Counted from the first letter of the stretch, positions 42,557 through 54,838 are shown. The stretch is DNA of 64,000 nt from Brachypterus glaber (GCA_958510825.1 OY294045.1:7739916-7803915); one strand, 5' to 3'. Notes: generated by a model not told the origin, from the sequence alone. Translations and numbers: made by a program.

Positions 42557-44740
42557 AATATACATTGGTTTATCTACATATGGATTATATTTTTACATAA
42601 GTTGTAAGTATCAAAAATCTACATTAACTAAATGGTTGACATTGCATGTATCAAACAATACATTTCAAGCAATAAATAAGGGGCTTTACCTGCTTATATG
42701 CAAAATAAAGCGATTTCAATACTTCCGAATTTAAAGCACACATTAAGTTAGGTATAATACAAGTCTATAATACTATGATTATCTTTACTTTTAATGGACT
42801 GCCGCCTATTTAGATTAGATAAAGAGAGAAGTTCTACAGAAAGAGATAAAAGTATAATTATTATTGTCTTAAAATAAAATTATGCATATTTTAGGTAAAA
42901 ATAACATTTTAGATTATATTTTAAATTACATGAAGGTAAGATATTTGTTTTTTTTTTTAAGTAAAAAACTATTTTTTTTAATATTGATAACACACCTATG
43001 TGTACAGTATGTCTAAAGTTTCCTGTGGAACTTATGACCTACTCCTTAATTGGACAGTCATTGATAATACCCTGTTGTGTGTGAAGATTTTGTACTTGTT
43101 TTTGTGTTTAATAAGCTGTTTTATGTATTCTTTAATAGTTTTGAGTATCATGCACATTTTTTGTTGCACTGTGAAAAAATCCAGATATAATATTTTTAGG
43201 GAATTTTATTTTTGGGTTGGTATTGAAGACCCAAATTTATGTTGCCTAACGTATTGTACTGCTGTCCATTCCTCCGCTGCACTGAATTTTACCTACGTTA
43301 TTTCATGATAAAACTTTCATCGATCACACTGCTATAGAAACTTTTAGAACACTCATTTTTAATGATCCGCGCTCTTCATTCAAGGACACTGACTTTGGTT
43401 CAAGGAAATGCTAACCTTGAAACAAGGAAATATAGCTTTGAACATATCGACAGACACGTGTTCTTGGTTCAAGGAATCCTTTCGTATAAAAAAAATAAGG
43501 GACTATTTTGTAAGTTGTCCTGCACAAATAATGTCTTTACACAGTAATATAAGAAAATTAGGCTTAAAATTAAATGTAAATAGGAAAACTACTTACTATG
43601 GCATAACAGCAATATTTAATTCGGCCGAAGTAAAAATATTTTATACACAAGCATACAGAAAAACGTCCGTTATATGCATTATAAAAAGTTGGAAAATCTA
43701 TAATTTTTGTCTGTTTCTTTAAAAGTTAATAAAGCTTTTCTTTTCTAACCTAGGTTAGATATGAATTCGTTTCTAACCTGTTTTGGCGCTAACCTCATAG
43801 ATCGCCTCGTCTGTAGAGAGCTGTAGTTTTCGAATAAATAATCAAACATTCTTGTTTATTATATGGTTTATACCGAGACTAATAATAGAAAATAACGAGT
43901 CACTTATTATAAATTATTATTTATTTAAATAGTTGAAATTTATAGAAATCTGTCAAAATTCCGTAGAAGATCATTGGCTTGCTAATAGATGGCACCACTT
44001 GATAAGACGTTTGTCGATACAGGGCAATTTTTGTTTAAAATTTTGAATTTTACAAGGTAATGTGTTATTTATTTATGTATGTGGATAAAATTATATTCTA
44101 ACTACATAATAGCCTAGGCTACGTCTGAAATATTTCATTTTCTTATTAGTTTACTATTTCTTAAATAAAAAAATATTGCTAGAAAATACTGACACATCGT
44201 TTGTTTGCCTTTGATCATAGGCGGGATATTTCCATTGTCCCAATCTACCCAATAGCCAGCTCAATATGCCCAATATGCCCCACTTTCTCCTACTAAATTT
44301 CAAGCGGCGATTGCTTGACAGCAAAATCCTTTTTTTTCTGCGTGTACATGCATGTTTTTTTTTTCATTTTCTAAAAATGAAAACACTTTGTTCTATAAGT
44401 TTGTAAAAGCCAATACAGCATAAAAGATCCGTCTATACAAAAAATTTAATTTAATTTGGCGCGATTTGAAAGGTTAAAGATTTCTATACGTCTTTTAAAT
44501 TCGATCAAAGACTTGTTTAATTAATTTTTTTCGAACATTGTTTCTTGTACAAAATTAAAGTTTTTCTTTGATTTTATTTCTTTTCTGAGAACGAGGAATG
44601 CCTAATATAGCTATTCTTGAAAGAAATTCTTTATACGTTTGATTCGAGGAATGTCTAACTAAATTTTGAAAGAAAGAAATATATTTATTGTATACAATAA
44701 AGTTGAGAATGAAAATCACTATAGAGAAAATTACTTTTTC
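42557..44740. other. Unassigned 2.2-kb stretch
   Basis: No partner in the window and no known domain. A 102-codon frame at 43000-43308 is rich in Leu, Cys and Phe with hydrophobic runs, but has no recognised similarity. Frames at 43362-43547 and 43408-43722 overlap in different phases and cannot both be real. Patches at 43740-43830 (AACCTAGGTTAGATATGAAT) and 44220-44320 are slightly less A/T-rich. Confidence 0.35.
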
Positions 44741-45446
44741 TACGACTGCTTTAGAATGTAAGCAAGTACACACACTTTTCAAACTCAGAATGAATCCATT
44801 CTAGCTCTAGATATGGTATGAATATTCCGTATCAAGTGTTAGAATGAGCACATGTAGTGCCATCTCTTGGTTATAAAAGTAAAGAAAACTGTAGCCAAAT
44901 TAGCAAAAAATATATATATTTTACCATGAAATATTGAATAATTTAATGCAATTTAAAGTTTTGTATTAAAATTACATAAAGTTTATTAGGTTTTCTTAAT
45001 ATTTGACCAGTTTTTTATCAATTTAGTTCAAAAAATTAAAAATGCTCCATCTATTGTGAAATATTTAAACCTGATATCTGCCATAACAATCTAACCTTCA
45101 ATTTTTGCATTATAATTTGTAAATATGTGCTAAATATAAATAAAAATCTTTTTTAAGTACTGATTTGATAAAATTATTAAATAACATTAATTGCTTTATT
45201 TAAATATATGTGTTTTGTTGCATTTACAATTTCGAGTCACAAAAAACATTGTTTTTAACCTTGTCCGCAGTTTAAAACCATACAGTGTTTCATATTTACA
45301 GTCGAAGGAAAAGTATAGTCTACAACAGGTATGGAATAGTCATTCCGAGCTCGCGGGACCGGCATACTCGCCTGCCGGCTCGTATGACAAACTTTCCGCT
45401 CGCGCGGAATATTGTCTATTCCATACTAGTTATAGAATATACTATT
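44741..45446 (-). repeat. Dispersed repeat family B, copy 2
   Basis: It is the reverse complement of 3501-4207 and 55689-56389, with the same end points (TACGACTGCTTT and AATATACTATT). Frames within it, such as 45191-45454, correspond to antisense frames of copy 1 and reflect the repeat, not a gene. Confidence 0.9.
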
Positions 45447-45536
45447 TTATTTGATGCACCCAGAAAACCAAACTTTTTAATAAATCTTAGGAAAAAAAAA
45501 AGAAAATTCATAAAACTTCTAATAATATTATAATTC

Positions 45537-45690
45537 TGTACAAATAGTTATTTATATACCAAGGGACTAAACTGGCTGTTTTAGTCCCGCTGCATGAGTG
45601 TTTCTTTAGCGAGCGTAGCAAGCGAGGGAAACAGAAATGCAAGGGACTAAAACTGTCACGTTTAGTCCTGAGGTATATACACTATTTTTT
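45537..45690. mobile_element. Palindromic element with AGGGACTAAA motifs
   Basis: ATATACCAAGGGACTAAACT, TTTAGTCCCGC and TGTTTC pair with GAAACAGAAATGCAAGGGAC TAAAACTG and CGTTTAGTCCTGAGGTATAT. The loop is GCGAGCGTAGCAAGCGAGGG. A TTTAGTCCCG motif recurs near 46087, so the full element may extend to about 46140. Confidence 0.7.
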
Positions 45691-46166
45691 GCAGGACCAA
45701 ACATAATTTAGGTAGGTAGATAAAATTAAAATTAAAAACCATGCGTCTAAAATCGGTTTTTTTATTTTCGTAATTTAATCAAGATGCCTGTAAATTGCGA
45801 AAAGTCAGTTTCACGGCTATAGCGATTTCAATTGTTTTTTAATATGGTTGACACACGTCAAAAAAATGGACGAGGATGATAAATTTTAAGTTGTGTATAA
45901 ATTGTTATAACAATGTTTTTTTTTAAGGTTTTTTTTGTTAAAATCAAATAAATTGATTTGAATCGCTAATTTATTACAAAACATCACCAAACCTAATTTT
46001 TGAACCAGCAAAGTACATAGTAAGTATAATATTTTAATATTATCAAGGTTGCCGTGATTTTTATTCCCTTGGGAGAAAAACGACAAGTTTAGTCCCGAAA
46101 ATTAAAGCGTAAAATAAGGTTTTAGTCTTGGTCGTGCAAAAAATATATTATTATTTGCCGTGGAAC

Positions 46167-46356
46167 TTTTAGTTGATTCTGACTATATTTGATGCGTTGA
46201 AATCTGAAACATTTTTCGTTTTTCACGATTACTCGTTTTTTGAGACATAACGCACAATCTTGGTGTCAACAAAAAAAATAAAGTCTAATAATCTCTTTGT
46301 CATGGATTCGTTCTCAATTAATAAGACTTCCGGCAAAAAAAAAACGGATTTGAAAT
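46167..46356 (+). repeat. Dispersed repeat family F, copy 2
   Basis: It is the partner of 39811-40020, with TTTTAGTTG, CTATATTTGATGCG and GAGACATAACGCACAATC in the same order. Confidence 0.75.
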
Positions 46357-47717
46357 ATTTTTTTCCTACGATTCTCTAGAAAATTAAATTTAGCACACTC
46401 TTTTGTTCTTTAGAGAAGATATTTTTATATCACACTCGTGTGATATTTATGTATGGTGGTTTGCCTAATTTTATTTAGATATTTACCTCGTAGATTCTAC
46501 GAATTTTTTCACCTTGTTTTAAAACCATTTTCCACCAATCCACCACAGCCTTTTATATCTTTTAAGTGTTTTAATCCAAATATTTCTGTTTTCCATGTCA
46601 AAAATAGAAACTAAAGTTATAACGTTACTATTTTAACCATTACTTTCTAGTCTAGACAGTTTAGATCTTATAAAAATTACTTATTTTTTTATTTAGTTAC
46701 CTTACATTACATAAAAAACATCAAAATACACAGTATTTTTCTTATGAAATGAAAAACAGTACAATTTTACTGTCTTATATGGCAGCATAACCACAGAAAT
46801 CTAATTTAATAAGTAAACTCAAGTTTGCATTTATTTAGGAATAGGCAACCCATTAAACAGCAATGTATTGTATTAAATATAAAACCAAGAAAACTAAAGC
46901 TAAATGAAAATCATATTTCCTGTTTGACATACTTATATATATAAATTTCTATGCTCTTTATAATTATTTTGTTTGCTTTTCCATATGCTATATGGAGTAG
47001 AAAAATAATAGTAAGGAACAGCAATAACAGTTAGCGACATCTGCTGCCAAAAGCAGAGACTGGATAAAACCTAACGAACGTCCAAAAAAAGGAAGCAATT
47101 TATAAGGTTTTAAGAACCTCTTGCATATGGAAAAGATTTGATTTTCACAGTTGTGCTTATACTGATATGTGGCTCTGAAGAGTGCTAACTCGAGTGCTAA
47201 CAAGCACGAAATCGATCAGTCACTTCGGTTTGGACGACTGTGTTAATCAAAACAAAAGTAGTTGTAAGGAATAGTAAAATAGTATATTATTACAAATATA
47301 TTTTTCTACATTTTAAAAATGTACCAAGTTTTTCAATTAATTAATTGTTTTTTTTTATTTGCGGCCCTACACAATAAAGCAAAAATCAAAACTTCCTGAA
47401 TTATTTCCTGGTAAAGCCGCTTTTATTGACCTGACGACTGGATTATAACATTCAATGCTAGAAAGTTGAATTTATAAAAATAATTTTAAATATTGGCGAA
47501 GTTTTGGACTTGTCGAAAAGGTAAAAAAGTTTTGCATTTCACTAAAATATCAAACTTTATTAATATTTAAGAAATGCATACTTTTGAAATACTTATTTAA
47601 TACATCACTCTTATACAAAATCTAGGAAAACACTGACCAAAACTCACTGAAATAAATAATTTAGTTTATAAAAAATCCCCAGATTGATGTAAATTTATTT
47701 AATTATCAGTGACATTG
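46357..47717. other. Unassigned 1.36-kb stretch
   Basis: No repeat partner, RNA gene or credible coding frame was found. A patch at 47170-47240 has a short palindrome (CGAGTGCTAACAAGCACG). Confidence 0.4.
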
Positions 47718-48003
47718 TGGGACGATTGGTGTAGTGGACTACCGCGTCGTACTTGTCGAGTTTTCTACCCAAATAGCGTGAGTTCGATTCTCACCGGCGC
47801 CGATTTGCCTTTTTCAGTTAATTAATAATTGAAACTTGGCGAAGGCGTAAGTGAAGCGGACACTCCCTATAAATTGGTTCGAAAGTCAATTAAAGCCGGT
47901 GGTTCCCTCTACTACTAGCCCACAAAAGTCTTGGACTTAGGGGATGCTTACTTAATTAATAGTACGAGGTTAAACAAAATGTAATGTCATGTAATGTAAT
48001 TTT
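47718..48003 (+). mobile_element. tRNA-headed SINE, copy 3 (head type 1, longer arm)
   Basis: The head starts TGGGACGATTGGTGTAGTGG with box A and has box B GTGAGTTCGATTCTCACC. About 20 extra bases (GTCGAGTTTTCTACCC) sit between the boxes compared with 25898-26160. The body then runs through GAAACTTGGCGAAGGCGTAA, AAAGCCGGTGGTTCCC and CTTAGGGGATGCTTA to GTACGAGGTTAAAC and a TGTAA-type tail. Confidence 0.9.
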
Positions 48004-48086
48004 GGCCAGTGGTTCTCTAGATTTTGTGTAAGGGCGATGACTAGATTTTTGCTTTTGATGTTAAGTTTAATTACAAAAAATATATA

Positions 48087-48814
48087 TACAAGGTTATTCA
48101 GAAATAAGTTCGAGAAATTTAAGAGGTGATTCTACTTTAAAAAATAATAAAAAAGGTCATATAAAGATTGGTGCCGAATGATCCCTAAGGAAGCTGCGAC
48201 CCTTCGAAGATGGACATATTAAATGGGGAACAAAAAGGAACAATAAAATTTTAATGCTACAGGGCGATTTTTCATTTAAAACTAAGCAAAAAAGTATCCT
48301 TCACCAAAACACTTAAATTTATTAAAGGAGTAAGCTTTTTAACAAGTAACATTTTTAGTGGCACAAAATGTTACTTCCTCTTAATTGCATTTTTTTGAAA
48401 ACGGTTGTTCTTACAGTGTTACACTATATAACATTTTTTATGTATTTTTACTCAAGGAATCTATATTTTTTAACAAAAATCCAAAAAAAATATACATAAA
48501 AAAGTTTGGGGCAAAAATGTGTTAAGCCTCACATATTTTGTCCGTCTAGGCACGCCTCTAGATAAATTCAAAAAAATAAATTAACATAAACTTATTGCCC
48601 TTATTAATACTAGTATACATGCAAAAGTTCGCCGCTCTAGCTTAAAGGGTACAAAAGTTATTAATTAAAAATATTATTTTTATCGCAATTTTAAAGAGCC
48701 GTAGCTCCCTTAGGACTCATTTCCGTACCAACCTTTATAGGAACTTTTTTTTCATATTTTTTAACGTAGAATCACCTCTAAAATTTCTCGAACTTATTTC
48801 TAAATAACTCTGTA
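48087..48814. mobile_element. TACAGGGTG-family TIR element, 728 bp
   Basis: TACAAGGTTATTCAGAAATAAG and the complement of the right end TACAGAGTTATTTAGAAATAAG match and continue through TTCGAGAAATTT and GGTGATTCTAC. The interior is collinear with 1752-2487 (for example GGGCACAAAATG-like and TTACTTCCTCTTAATTGCAT blocks, CTTATTGCCCTTATTAATAC). The outer 25 bases of the two copies differ, so the family's ends have drifted more than its inside. It is non-coding. Confidence 0.85.
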
Positions 48815-49860
48815 TAATTATTTTAAAAAAAGATAAGATTAAAAAAAACTGATTTATCGTAAAACACTTGATAATTGAAAAATAGGTACCAGAACCCTTG
48901 ATAGGAAGGCCATCGACCAAAAAAAAGTTTCAAAGCGTTATTGAATTATTATTATCAAAAAATTTCCGGGCAGACCTAAATACAGACTTTTTTAGCAGAA
49001 ATAAAGCGACACCAGCTAAGGGTTCAATCAAAATGGATATCTTATAAAACACACTTTTTCTTATTAAAATTGAAGATGATTATTATTTTTAATTAGAACA
49101 TTTTCACGCTATATTCTTCTAAAATGTTTTTAATGCCCATAGACAATTAACTTTTGTTGTTTTTAACGCTACAGATAAAATGAAGCTAATTACCGTAAAT
49201 AATGTTTTAACCCTGCAGCGGCTGCGCCTTTAGGTTAATAAATTATAGGAAAACACGGAAAGAAATTAGTGGGCGCTGCGCTATACATTATAAGATATTT
49301 GGTAACAGTGGCAAATTATAGTGATTTAAGCTATAGATTATAAGGGACACAATAACTAATAATGTTAAAAATAAATTGGAAACGATTATATATATTACAG
49401 ACACGATTATATTTATTACAGGCACTATTATAAATTTACAGAAATTTTATTATATTATAAAAATTATTAGCACGGACAATAATTAAATCTATTTAAGCTA
49501 TAAATGCCATACTATTTGTTATATTTTATTATTCACTAAACAATTAAAGTATTTCATATAAATTTTTACACTGACTGCCATAATTGTAAGAGAAAGCCTT
49601 GTATTTATATAATAAGCGATTATAATTTGCTTGGTATGTGTGTTATAGCGCTCCTAGCTACAATTTTTTTTTCCGTGAATGCCAGTTAATTTTATAGTTT
49701 TTTTGTATTAACATGAGTTGGTAAAAATATTCCTGTATATTTACATTTTTTTAAATTAATGAATAAGAAGAGGTTAATACGCCAAATTTTTGATCTTGAA
49801 TATAGAGCAAGCTGTAGCGAAACCTTTAAAAGTAAAAACATATTTACGGTAACAAGTTTA
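48815..49860. other. Unassigned 1-kb AT-rich stretch
   Basis: Nothing recognised. Confidence 0.4.
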
Positions 49861-51017
49861 TACACGGTGTATTTGAAATAGCGTCGGAAATTTTAACAGA
49901 TGATTCTACATCATAAAATATGACAAAAAGTTCCTATAAACATATGTCTAAAAATGCGTCATAAGGGAGCTACGTCCCTTTGAAAGTGGTTAAAAAAATC
50001 GATTTTTATTTAATAACTTAGGAACCCTTTGAGATATATCAACGAGGTTTTGCACGTCAACTAATCCTACCGAGACCCGTTTTTATGTGTTATTTTCATG
50101 TACTTATTTCAACCAGGGGTGTGCGAAACGGGGGGGGGTTATCAGTTTTTTGTCCCAAACTTTTTTCTGTGTAACTTTTTTGCAATTTTATTTTTGAAAT
50201 ATGATTCCTTAGGTCAAAATACATAAAAAAGGTACTCTTGTTGTAATACTGTAGGATTAACCGTTTTCGAGAAAAATTAATTTGAAGGAAAAATTAAATA
50301 CTAAAATGTTTAAAACCAAAATTTTAATGATACAGGGCGAATGTACATTAAAAACTAAGAAAAAAAACTCATATACAGGAACTTCCAAAAATGAATCCTA
50401 ATGGAGCTATGGTCTCCTAAATATGCACCATTTTTAAAGGGCTATGGTAGGTTTAAAAGCGTTTTTTCGACCTACATGTACGGAGACTTTTTTTCTTAGT
50501 TTTTGATGTAGAATAACATTGCATCATTAAAATTTTAGTTTTCGACATTTTAGTATTTAATTTTTCGTCCTCGAATCGTGAAATTTCACCTTCAAATTAA
50601 CTTTTCTCGAAAACGGTTAATCCTACAGTATTAGAACTAGAGTACCTTTTTTTATCTATTTTGACCTCAGGAATCATATTTCAAAAATAAAATTGCAAAA
50701 AAGTTACACAGAAAAAAGTTTGGGACAAAAAACTGATAAGGCCCCCCCGTTTCGCACACCCCTGGTTTAAATAAGTACGTGAAAATGACATACAAAGATG
50801 GGCCTTATTAGGATTAATTCACGTGCAAAACCTCGTTAATATATCTCAAAGGGTTCCTGAGTTATTAAATAAAAACCGATTTTTTTAGCCAATTTCAAAG
50901 GGGCGTATCTCCCTTATGACGCATTTTTAGACATATGTTTATAGGAACTTTTTGTCATATTTTATGATGTAGAATCATCTGTTAAAATTTCCGACGCTAT
51001 TTCAAATACACCCTGTA
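49861..51017. mobile_element. 1.16-kb near-complete palindrome of the TACAGGGTG group
   Basis: TACACGGTGTATTTGAAATA GCGTCGGAAATTTTAACAGA TGATTCTACATCATAAAATATGAC is inverted at the right end, and the inverted match continues inwards almost to the centre near 50430 (GTGTGCGAAACGGGGGGGG with CCCCCCCGTTTCGCACAC, and CAGTTTTTTGTCCCAAACTT with its complement). The TGATTCTACAT block is the one shared by the other members. TA is at both ends. The RNA would form a hairpin of over 500 bp. Confidence 0.9.
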
Positions 51018-51172
51018 TATACAGCCCACAAAATAAATAAGTCCGGTGTTCTAATGAAGGCTATGGTATTCCTACGCATGTTTTAACACTGACATTTAAA
51101 AAATCGAGGACTCTCAACATACCAAGAGAAAATGATAAAACTTTTGATTTTACCATAAGGCGTTATAATAAC

Positions 51173-52002
51173 TAGGGAATCCAGGTTTCGGCATCCCTTC
51201 TCGAAATCCCGAAATCCCGAAAATTTCAAAAAGTTCGGGATCCCGATCCCGATCCCGAAATTTAAAAATGTCTCATTTCATCAGAAATTAATTATCCTTA
51301 ATTAAATAAATAAAATTATAAAATTTAAACCAAAAACTTATATTAAAATAACCAGTATTAACCATATTTTATTTTAATTTATATTTTACTAAATTAAGAA
51401 AAATAAAAAATAAAATAAACACTAATAAAAGCAAGAAAATTTTTTATATATACAAACTGTATGTGTGCATCACGAAAAAAAAAACAAATATTAGGTAAAA
51501 TATTTATTATTTAAAAAAAAAAACTTTTTAAAAGTTAAAACAAATAAATTAAATAAAAAGTTAAAAAAAACAAACTTTTTAAAAGTTAAAATAAATAAAT
51601 TAAATAAAAAGTTAAAAAAACATACTTTTTAAAAGTTAAAATAAATAAATAAAATAAAAAGTTAAAAAAACATACTTTTTAAAAGTTAAAATTAATAAAT
51701 TAAATAAAAAGTTACATCAATAACTACCAAGTTGGTAGTACCAACAAAACAAAACAAACAATATTAAAATATAAATTCATATAAAATATATCTATATAAA
51801 AGTAATTTTAAACAAACTTAAAATTTTTAAATTAAAACTATGTTTTTTATTAGCTTAAGAAACATATCTTTTAAAAAAATGGCCATGGGATAATACTCTT
51901 AACCCTTTCGGGATTTTCGGGATTTTTCGGGATTTCGGGATTCAAAAATCTTCGGGATATCCCGAACTTTCGGGATCCAGAATTTCGGGACTGGAAACCC
52001 TA
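51173..52002. mobile_element. Non-autonomous hAT element, 830 bp, with 8-bp duplication
   Basis: ATAATAAC is at 51165-51172 and 52003-52010. The ends TAGGGAATCCAG and the complement of CTGGAAACCCTA match. Next to each end are tandem CGAAATCCCGAAATCCCGAA-type units (several at the left, more at the right, inverted), as expected of hAT transposase binding clusters. The middle is very A/T-rich and holds a 60-bp tandem repeat. There is no transposase frame. Confidence 0.93.
51515..51715 (+). repeat. 60-bp tandem repeat inside the hAT element
   Basis: ACTTTTTAAAAGTTAAAA followed by AAATAAATTAAATAAAAAGT TAAAAAAAAC repeats about 3.4 times with a period of 60 bases and few changes. Confidence 0.85.
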
Positions 52003-52148
52003 ATAATAACGTTATTTAATTATTACTTAACGCTTAAATTTTAACAAAGATTTTTTTTAGTATTTCGTTTAAAATAAGGTTGGTTGGACTCTTGGGCGCT
52101 GAAATAAAAATATTAGTTTTATTTTTTAGAAATTTATCTTTAAGATAA

Positions 52149-52184
52149 TGACGTCACAACGCACTAACAGTGCGTTGTGACGTC
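52149..52184. promoter_or_regulatory. Perfect palindrome with two TGACGTCA sites
   Basis: GACGTCACAACGCACT pairs with AGTGCGTTGTGACGTC across a 3-base loop. Each end includes a perfect TGACGTCA, the CRE/ATF octamer. Whether it regulates anything is not known; it lies within the TIR element. Confidence 0.45.
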
Positions 52185-52227
52185 AGCAGCTTGCTGAGAT
52201 GGAAGGACAACTATAATTTAGCTTAGA

Positions 52228-52500
52228 TGACGTTACAAATCTACAAGTTCTGTGTCTCTAAAAAGTAAAAAATAAAAACTTTTCGCAAAAAAAATGAACC
52301 GACTTCTCGAAAAAGTAAAAAATAATACTTTAGTCGGTACCAATTTCACAGCAAACAATAATAAAATAATAAAAAAATAATTGTTAGTAATTAATTTAGG
52401 GAATGGTAAAATTGGCACCGATTCAAGTATTTTTTATTTTTTACTTTTTAGAGACATAGTCGTCAATTTTTTTTGCGAAAAGTTTTTTTAAATATCAGAT
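52228..52500. repeat. Inner inverted repeat of the split TIR element
   Basis: TGTCTCTAAAAAGTAAAAAA TAAAA and CTTTTCGCAAAAAAAATGA at the left pair with ATTTTTTATTTTTTACTTTT TAGAGACA and TTTTTTTTGCGAAAAG at the right. The 61-codon minus-strand frame here is a shadow. Confidence 0.7.
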
Positions 52501-52581
52501 TCGTTTTAGGGTCAAAAAATGCGTAGGAATACCATAGTCTTCATTAGAACTTCGGACTTTTTTATTTTGTGGGGCTGTGTA

Positions 52582-53229
52582 GTTTATATTATTTATTTAG
52601 TGCTAATTTATATTTTGTGGAAGATTGTCACTGTGCGACCACTGGAGGTTTAATGAAAATGTAACTTTGTTTTAACCACAATTGAATTTTCTTATTATTT
52701 ATCGTCCATTCAGCTTTCTTTGTATTAAAATTAACTGCGTTCATATATCTTCAAATAATATAATCTCCCTGGAAAACCCTACAATATTTAAACTAAGAAT
52801 GTGAAAACTTTTAATAAATCTCTAAATAACTAAGTACCCACTTAATTTATGACTGTTTTGCATTAGTTAAAACTTAAGTTACCTATGTGTGTCATATTTT
52901 TTTATTAATAAAAGGTCTTTTGAATAAAAAACATACTCAAAACATATTCATACGGTACTCATTCTTAGGGCAAAATATTTCGTTCCTGAAAAAAAAAACA
53001 CTTTTGGTTTATATATTGGTACCATGGTAGGCAACTTCAGAACAGATAATTTTTTTCATTTTTCTGTGTATTTAATTCAATCTTATTTCAATATTTAAGA
53101 CTAAAGAATTTACATTCACAATTAAATATGTCGATTATCCAAAATCCTACTAGTAGTTTACTATTTGGTCTATTTAAAAACAAAATATTTCTTAATGGCA
53201 TATAGTAATTTTTATAAGTAGGTATAACC
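52582..53229. other. Unassigned stretch
   Basis: Nothing recognised. Confidence 0.4.
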
Positions 53230-53323
53230 CAGAGCACTGGTTAGGCATGTTTCTTAGGGTAGGTAGGTAGTTAACGCTCAAACTACCCACCTATCCTAAC
53301 AAATCTACCTACCTAGTGCTCTA
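53230..53323. mobile_element. 94-bp hAT-type MITE with 8-bp duplication
   Basis: GTATAACC flanks it at 53222-53229 and 53324-53331. The ends CAGAGCACT and TAGAGCACT (complement of the right end) are of the hAT type. Inside, TTAGGGTAGGTAGGTAGTT pairs with AACTACCCACCTATCCTAA. Confidence 0.85.
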
Positions 53324-53419
53324 GTATAACCACGTGATTACTGCAATAAAAACTTAAAATCTCTTTTAGTTATTAGTCATACATATAGTTCCAAAACACT
53401 GGAACCTATATTATCGATC

Positions 53420-54707
53420 GCGTAGAATGAAAAGCTCGGATATTTTTTTGACATATTGAATTTTTAAACTGACATTGAATGTGAAGGTCAATAGTTTTAT
53501 ACTATAGGGGAGATGAGATCACAGATAATTTTTTAATTACCAGCAAAACCAAGGTAGCTTCTTTAACCAATATTATATCTAAACTTTATTAAGCAAAGGC
53601 AATGTTAAAAATCATTGAATTTTTGCCCGTCCAATAAAAGTTAATTGAAATAAAATAGTTATTTTTGTCCTAAAATAATTGTAAAAAATACTTCGCCGAA
53701 AACAATCGGGAACATTTTTGAAATATGCTATTGCGTAATACAGGGTAGGGTGATCATTCGAAAATAATCCACACCAAATACCTCGCAAACTAAGCACAAA
53801 ATAAAATAATTGTTTTTTTTATATTGTACTTAGTTTACAAGGTATTTGGGGTGGATCGTTTTCAAATGATTACGCAATAGCATATTTTAAAATTGTTCCC
53901 GATTGTTTTTGGCTAAATAAGTATTTTTACTATTTTATAATATCACATAACCTCTATTGGAGGAGCAAAAATTTGATTATTTTTAACAATTTAAAAATAT
54001 TTTTTAGTTATTTTGGAACCAAAATAACTATTCAATACTATTAATAAACTTTTATCGGAGGGGCAAAATTTCGATCATTTTTAACATTGTCCTTCCACAA
54101 ATTGAACAAATTAAAATTAATAATTATTATTTAAGGTGAATAAGTTCATCATAAAAATTATGATATATTTTTGGAATCACAACTTTTAACTCCTGTAGAT
54201 CATTATATTTAGTTTTTTCAGTGCACTTCTTTGGTTTATTACGGATTCTCTCAAGTTATGCAAGATTTTCATCCAAAAACTTTCCCAACCCGCGGGCCCG
54301 ATAATCACCAAAAAAAAAAAATTGAATCGGGAAATTTATAGTTTAAGTTGTGTACCGACAGACCTACAGACAGATTTTTTTACTTAAATGTGTTTTTGCA
54401 TATAAAGCCATAAAACGCAAAAATAGGCAATACAAAACATGATTTTTTTACCAATCCAAGGACTGCTTTCCAGCTACTTCTCGGACAGTAGGTATTCCGA
54501 GATTTTGGTGGAAAGCAAAATGTAAAGCAAACTTGAATACTGACAAAATTTTAAGTAAAATATATTTATTTTTGAAAAATAGGGCTTACAAGAAAAAAAT
54601 ATGCACATGGTGATATAATCTCCCCTACATTTTTAAATTTTGACAAAGACATTTAATGTCAGTGACAAATTTATTGAAAACCGATATACGAGCTTTTCAT
54701 TCTACGC
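53420..54707. mobile_element. Long-TIR element, about 1.29 kb, with a central palindrome
   Basis: GCGTAGAATGAAAAGCTCGG at the left and the complement of the right end (GCGTAGAATGAAAAGCTCGT) match; the arms go on for about 110 bp and include TAGGGGAGAT...ATCAC next to ATCTCCCCTA. A central palindrome at 53685-53945 has AAAACAATCGGGAACATTTT and AATATGCTATTGCGTAAT on one side and the complement on the other. ACAGGGTAGGGTG on the left arm has no mate. The 61-codon minus frame in the palindrome is not a gene. Confidence 0.75.
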
Positions 54708-54773
54708 AATGTATAGTAACTATAGTTAGTTACTATACAGCAAGAATTTATAAACTGCTTAAAATAAAATTAC

Positions 54774-54822
54774 TAATTAATTAATTAATTAATTAATTAA
54801 TTAATTAATTATTAATTATTAA
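54774..54822 (+). repeat. TTAA/AATT tetranucleotide microsatellite
   Basis: About nine ATTA units followed by two imperfect ones. Confidence 0.95.
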
Positions 54823-54838
54823 GTAATTACGTGCTTAA

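Larger units (their letters stand above)
51018..52581. mobile_element. TIR element split by a hAT insertion
   Basis: TATACAGCCCACAAAATAAA TAAGTCCG, GTTCTAATGAAG and CTATGGTATTCCTACGCAT at the left match the complement of the right end (TACACAGCCCCACAAAATAA AAAAGTCCG and onward). TIRs are about 66 bp. Without the hAT at 51173-52002 it is about 730 bp. It starts at the base after the preceding foldback ends, so the two were inserted at the same or adjacent TA sites. Confidence 0.8.

Noticed and set aside
43000..43308. 102-codon frame with hydrophobic runs, possible membrane protein
   Set aside because: Leu/Phe/Cys-rich translations are expected from T-rich DNA; no signal peptide logic, conserved domain or flanking exon is visible.
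51173..52002. Iteron-like array of CGGGAT repeats as a replication origin
   Set aside because: The repeats lie just inside hAT ends with an 8-bp target duplication, so transposase sites are the simpler reading.
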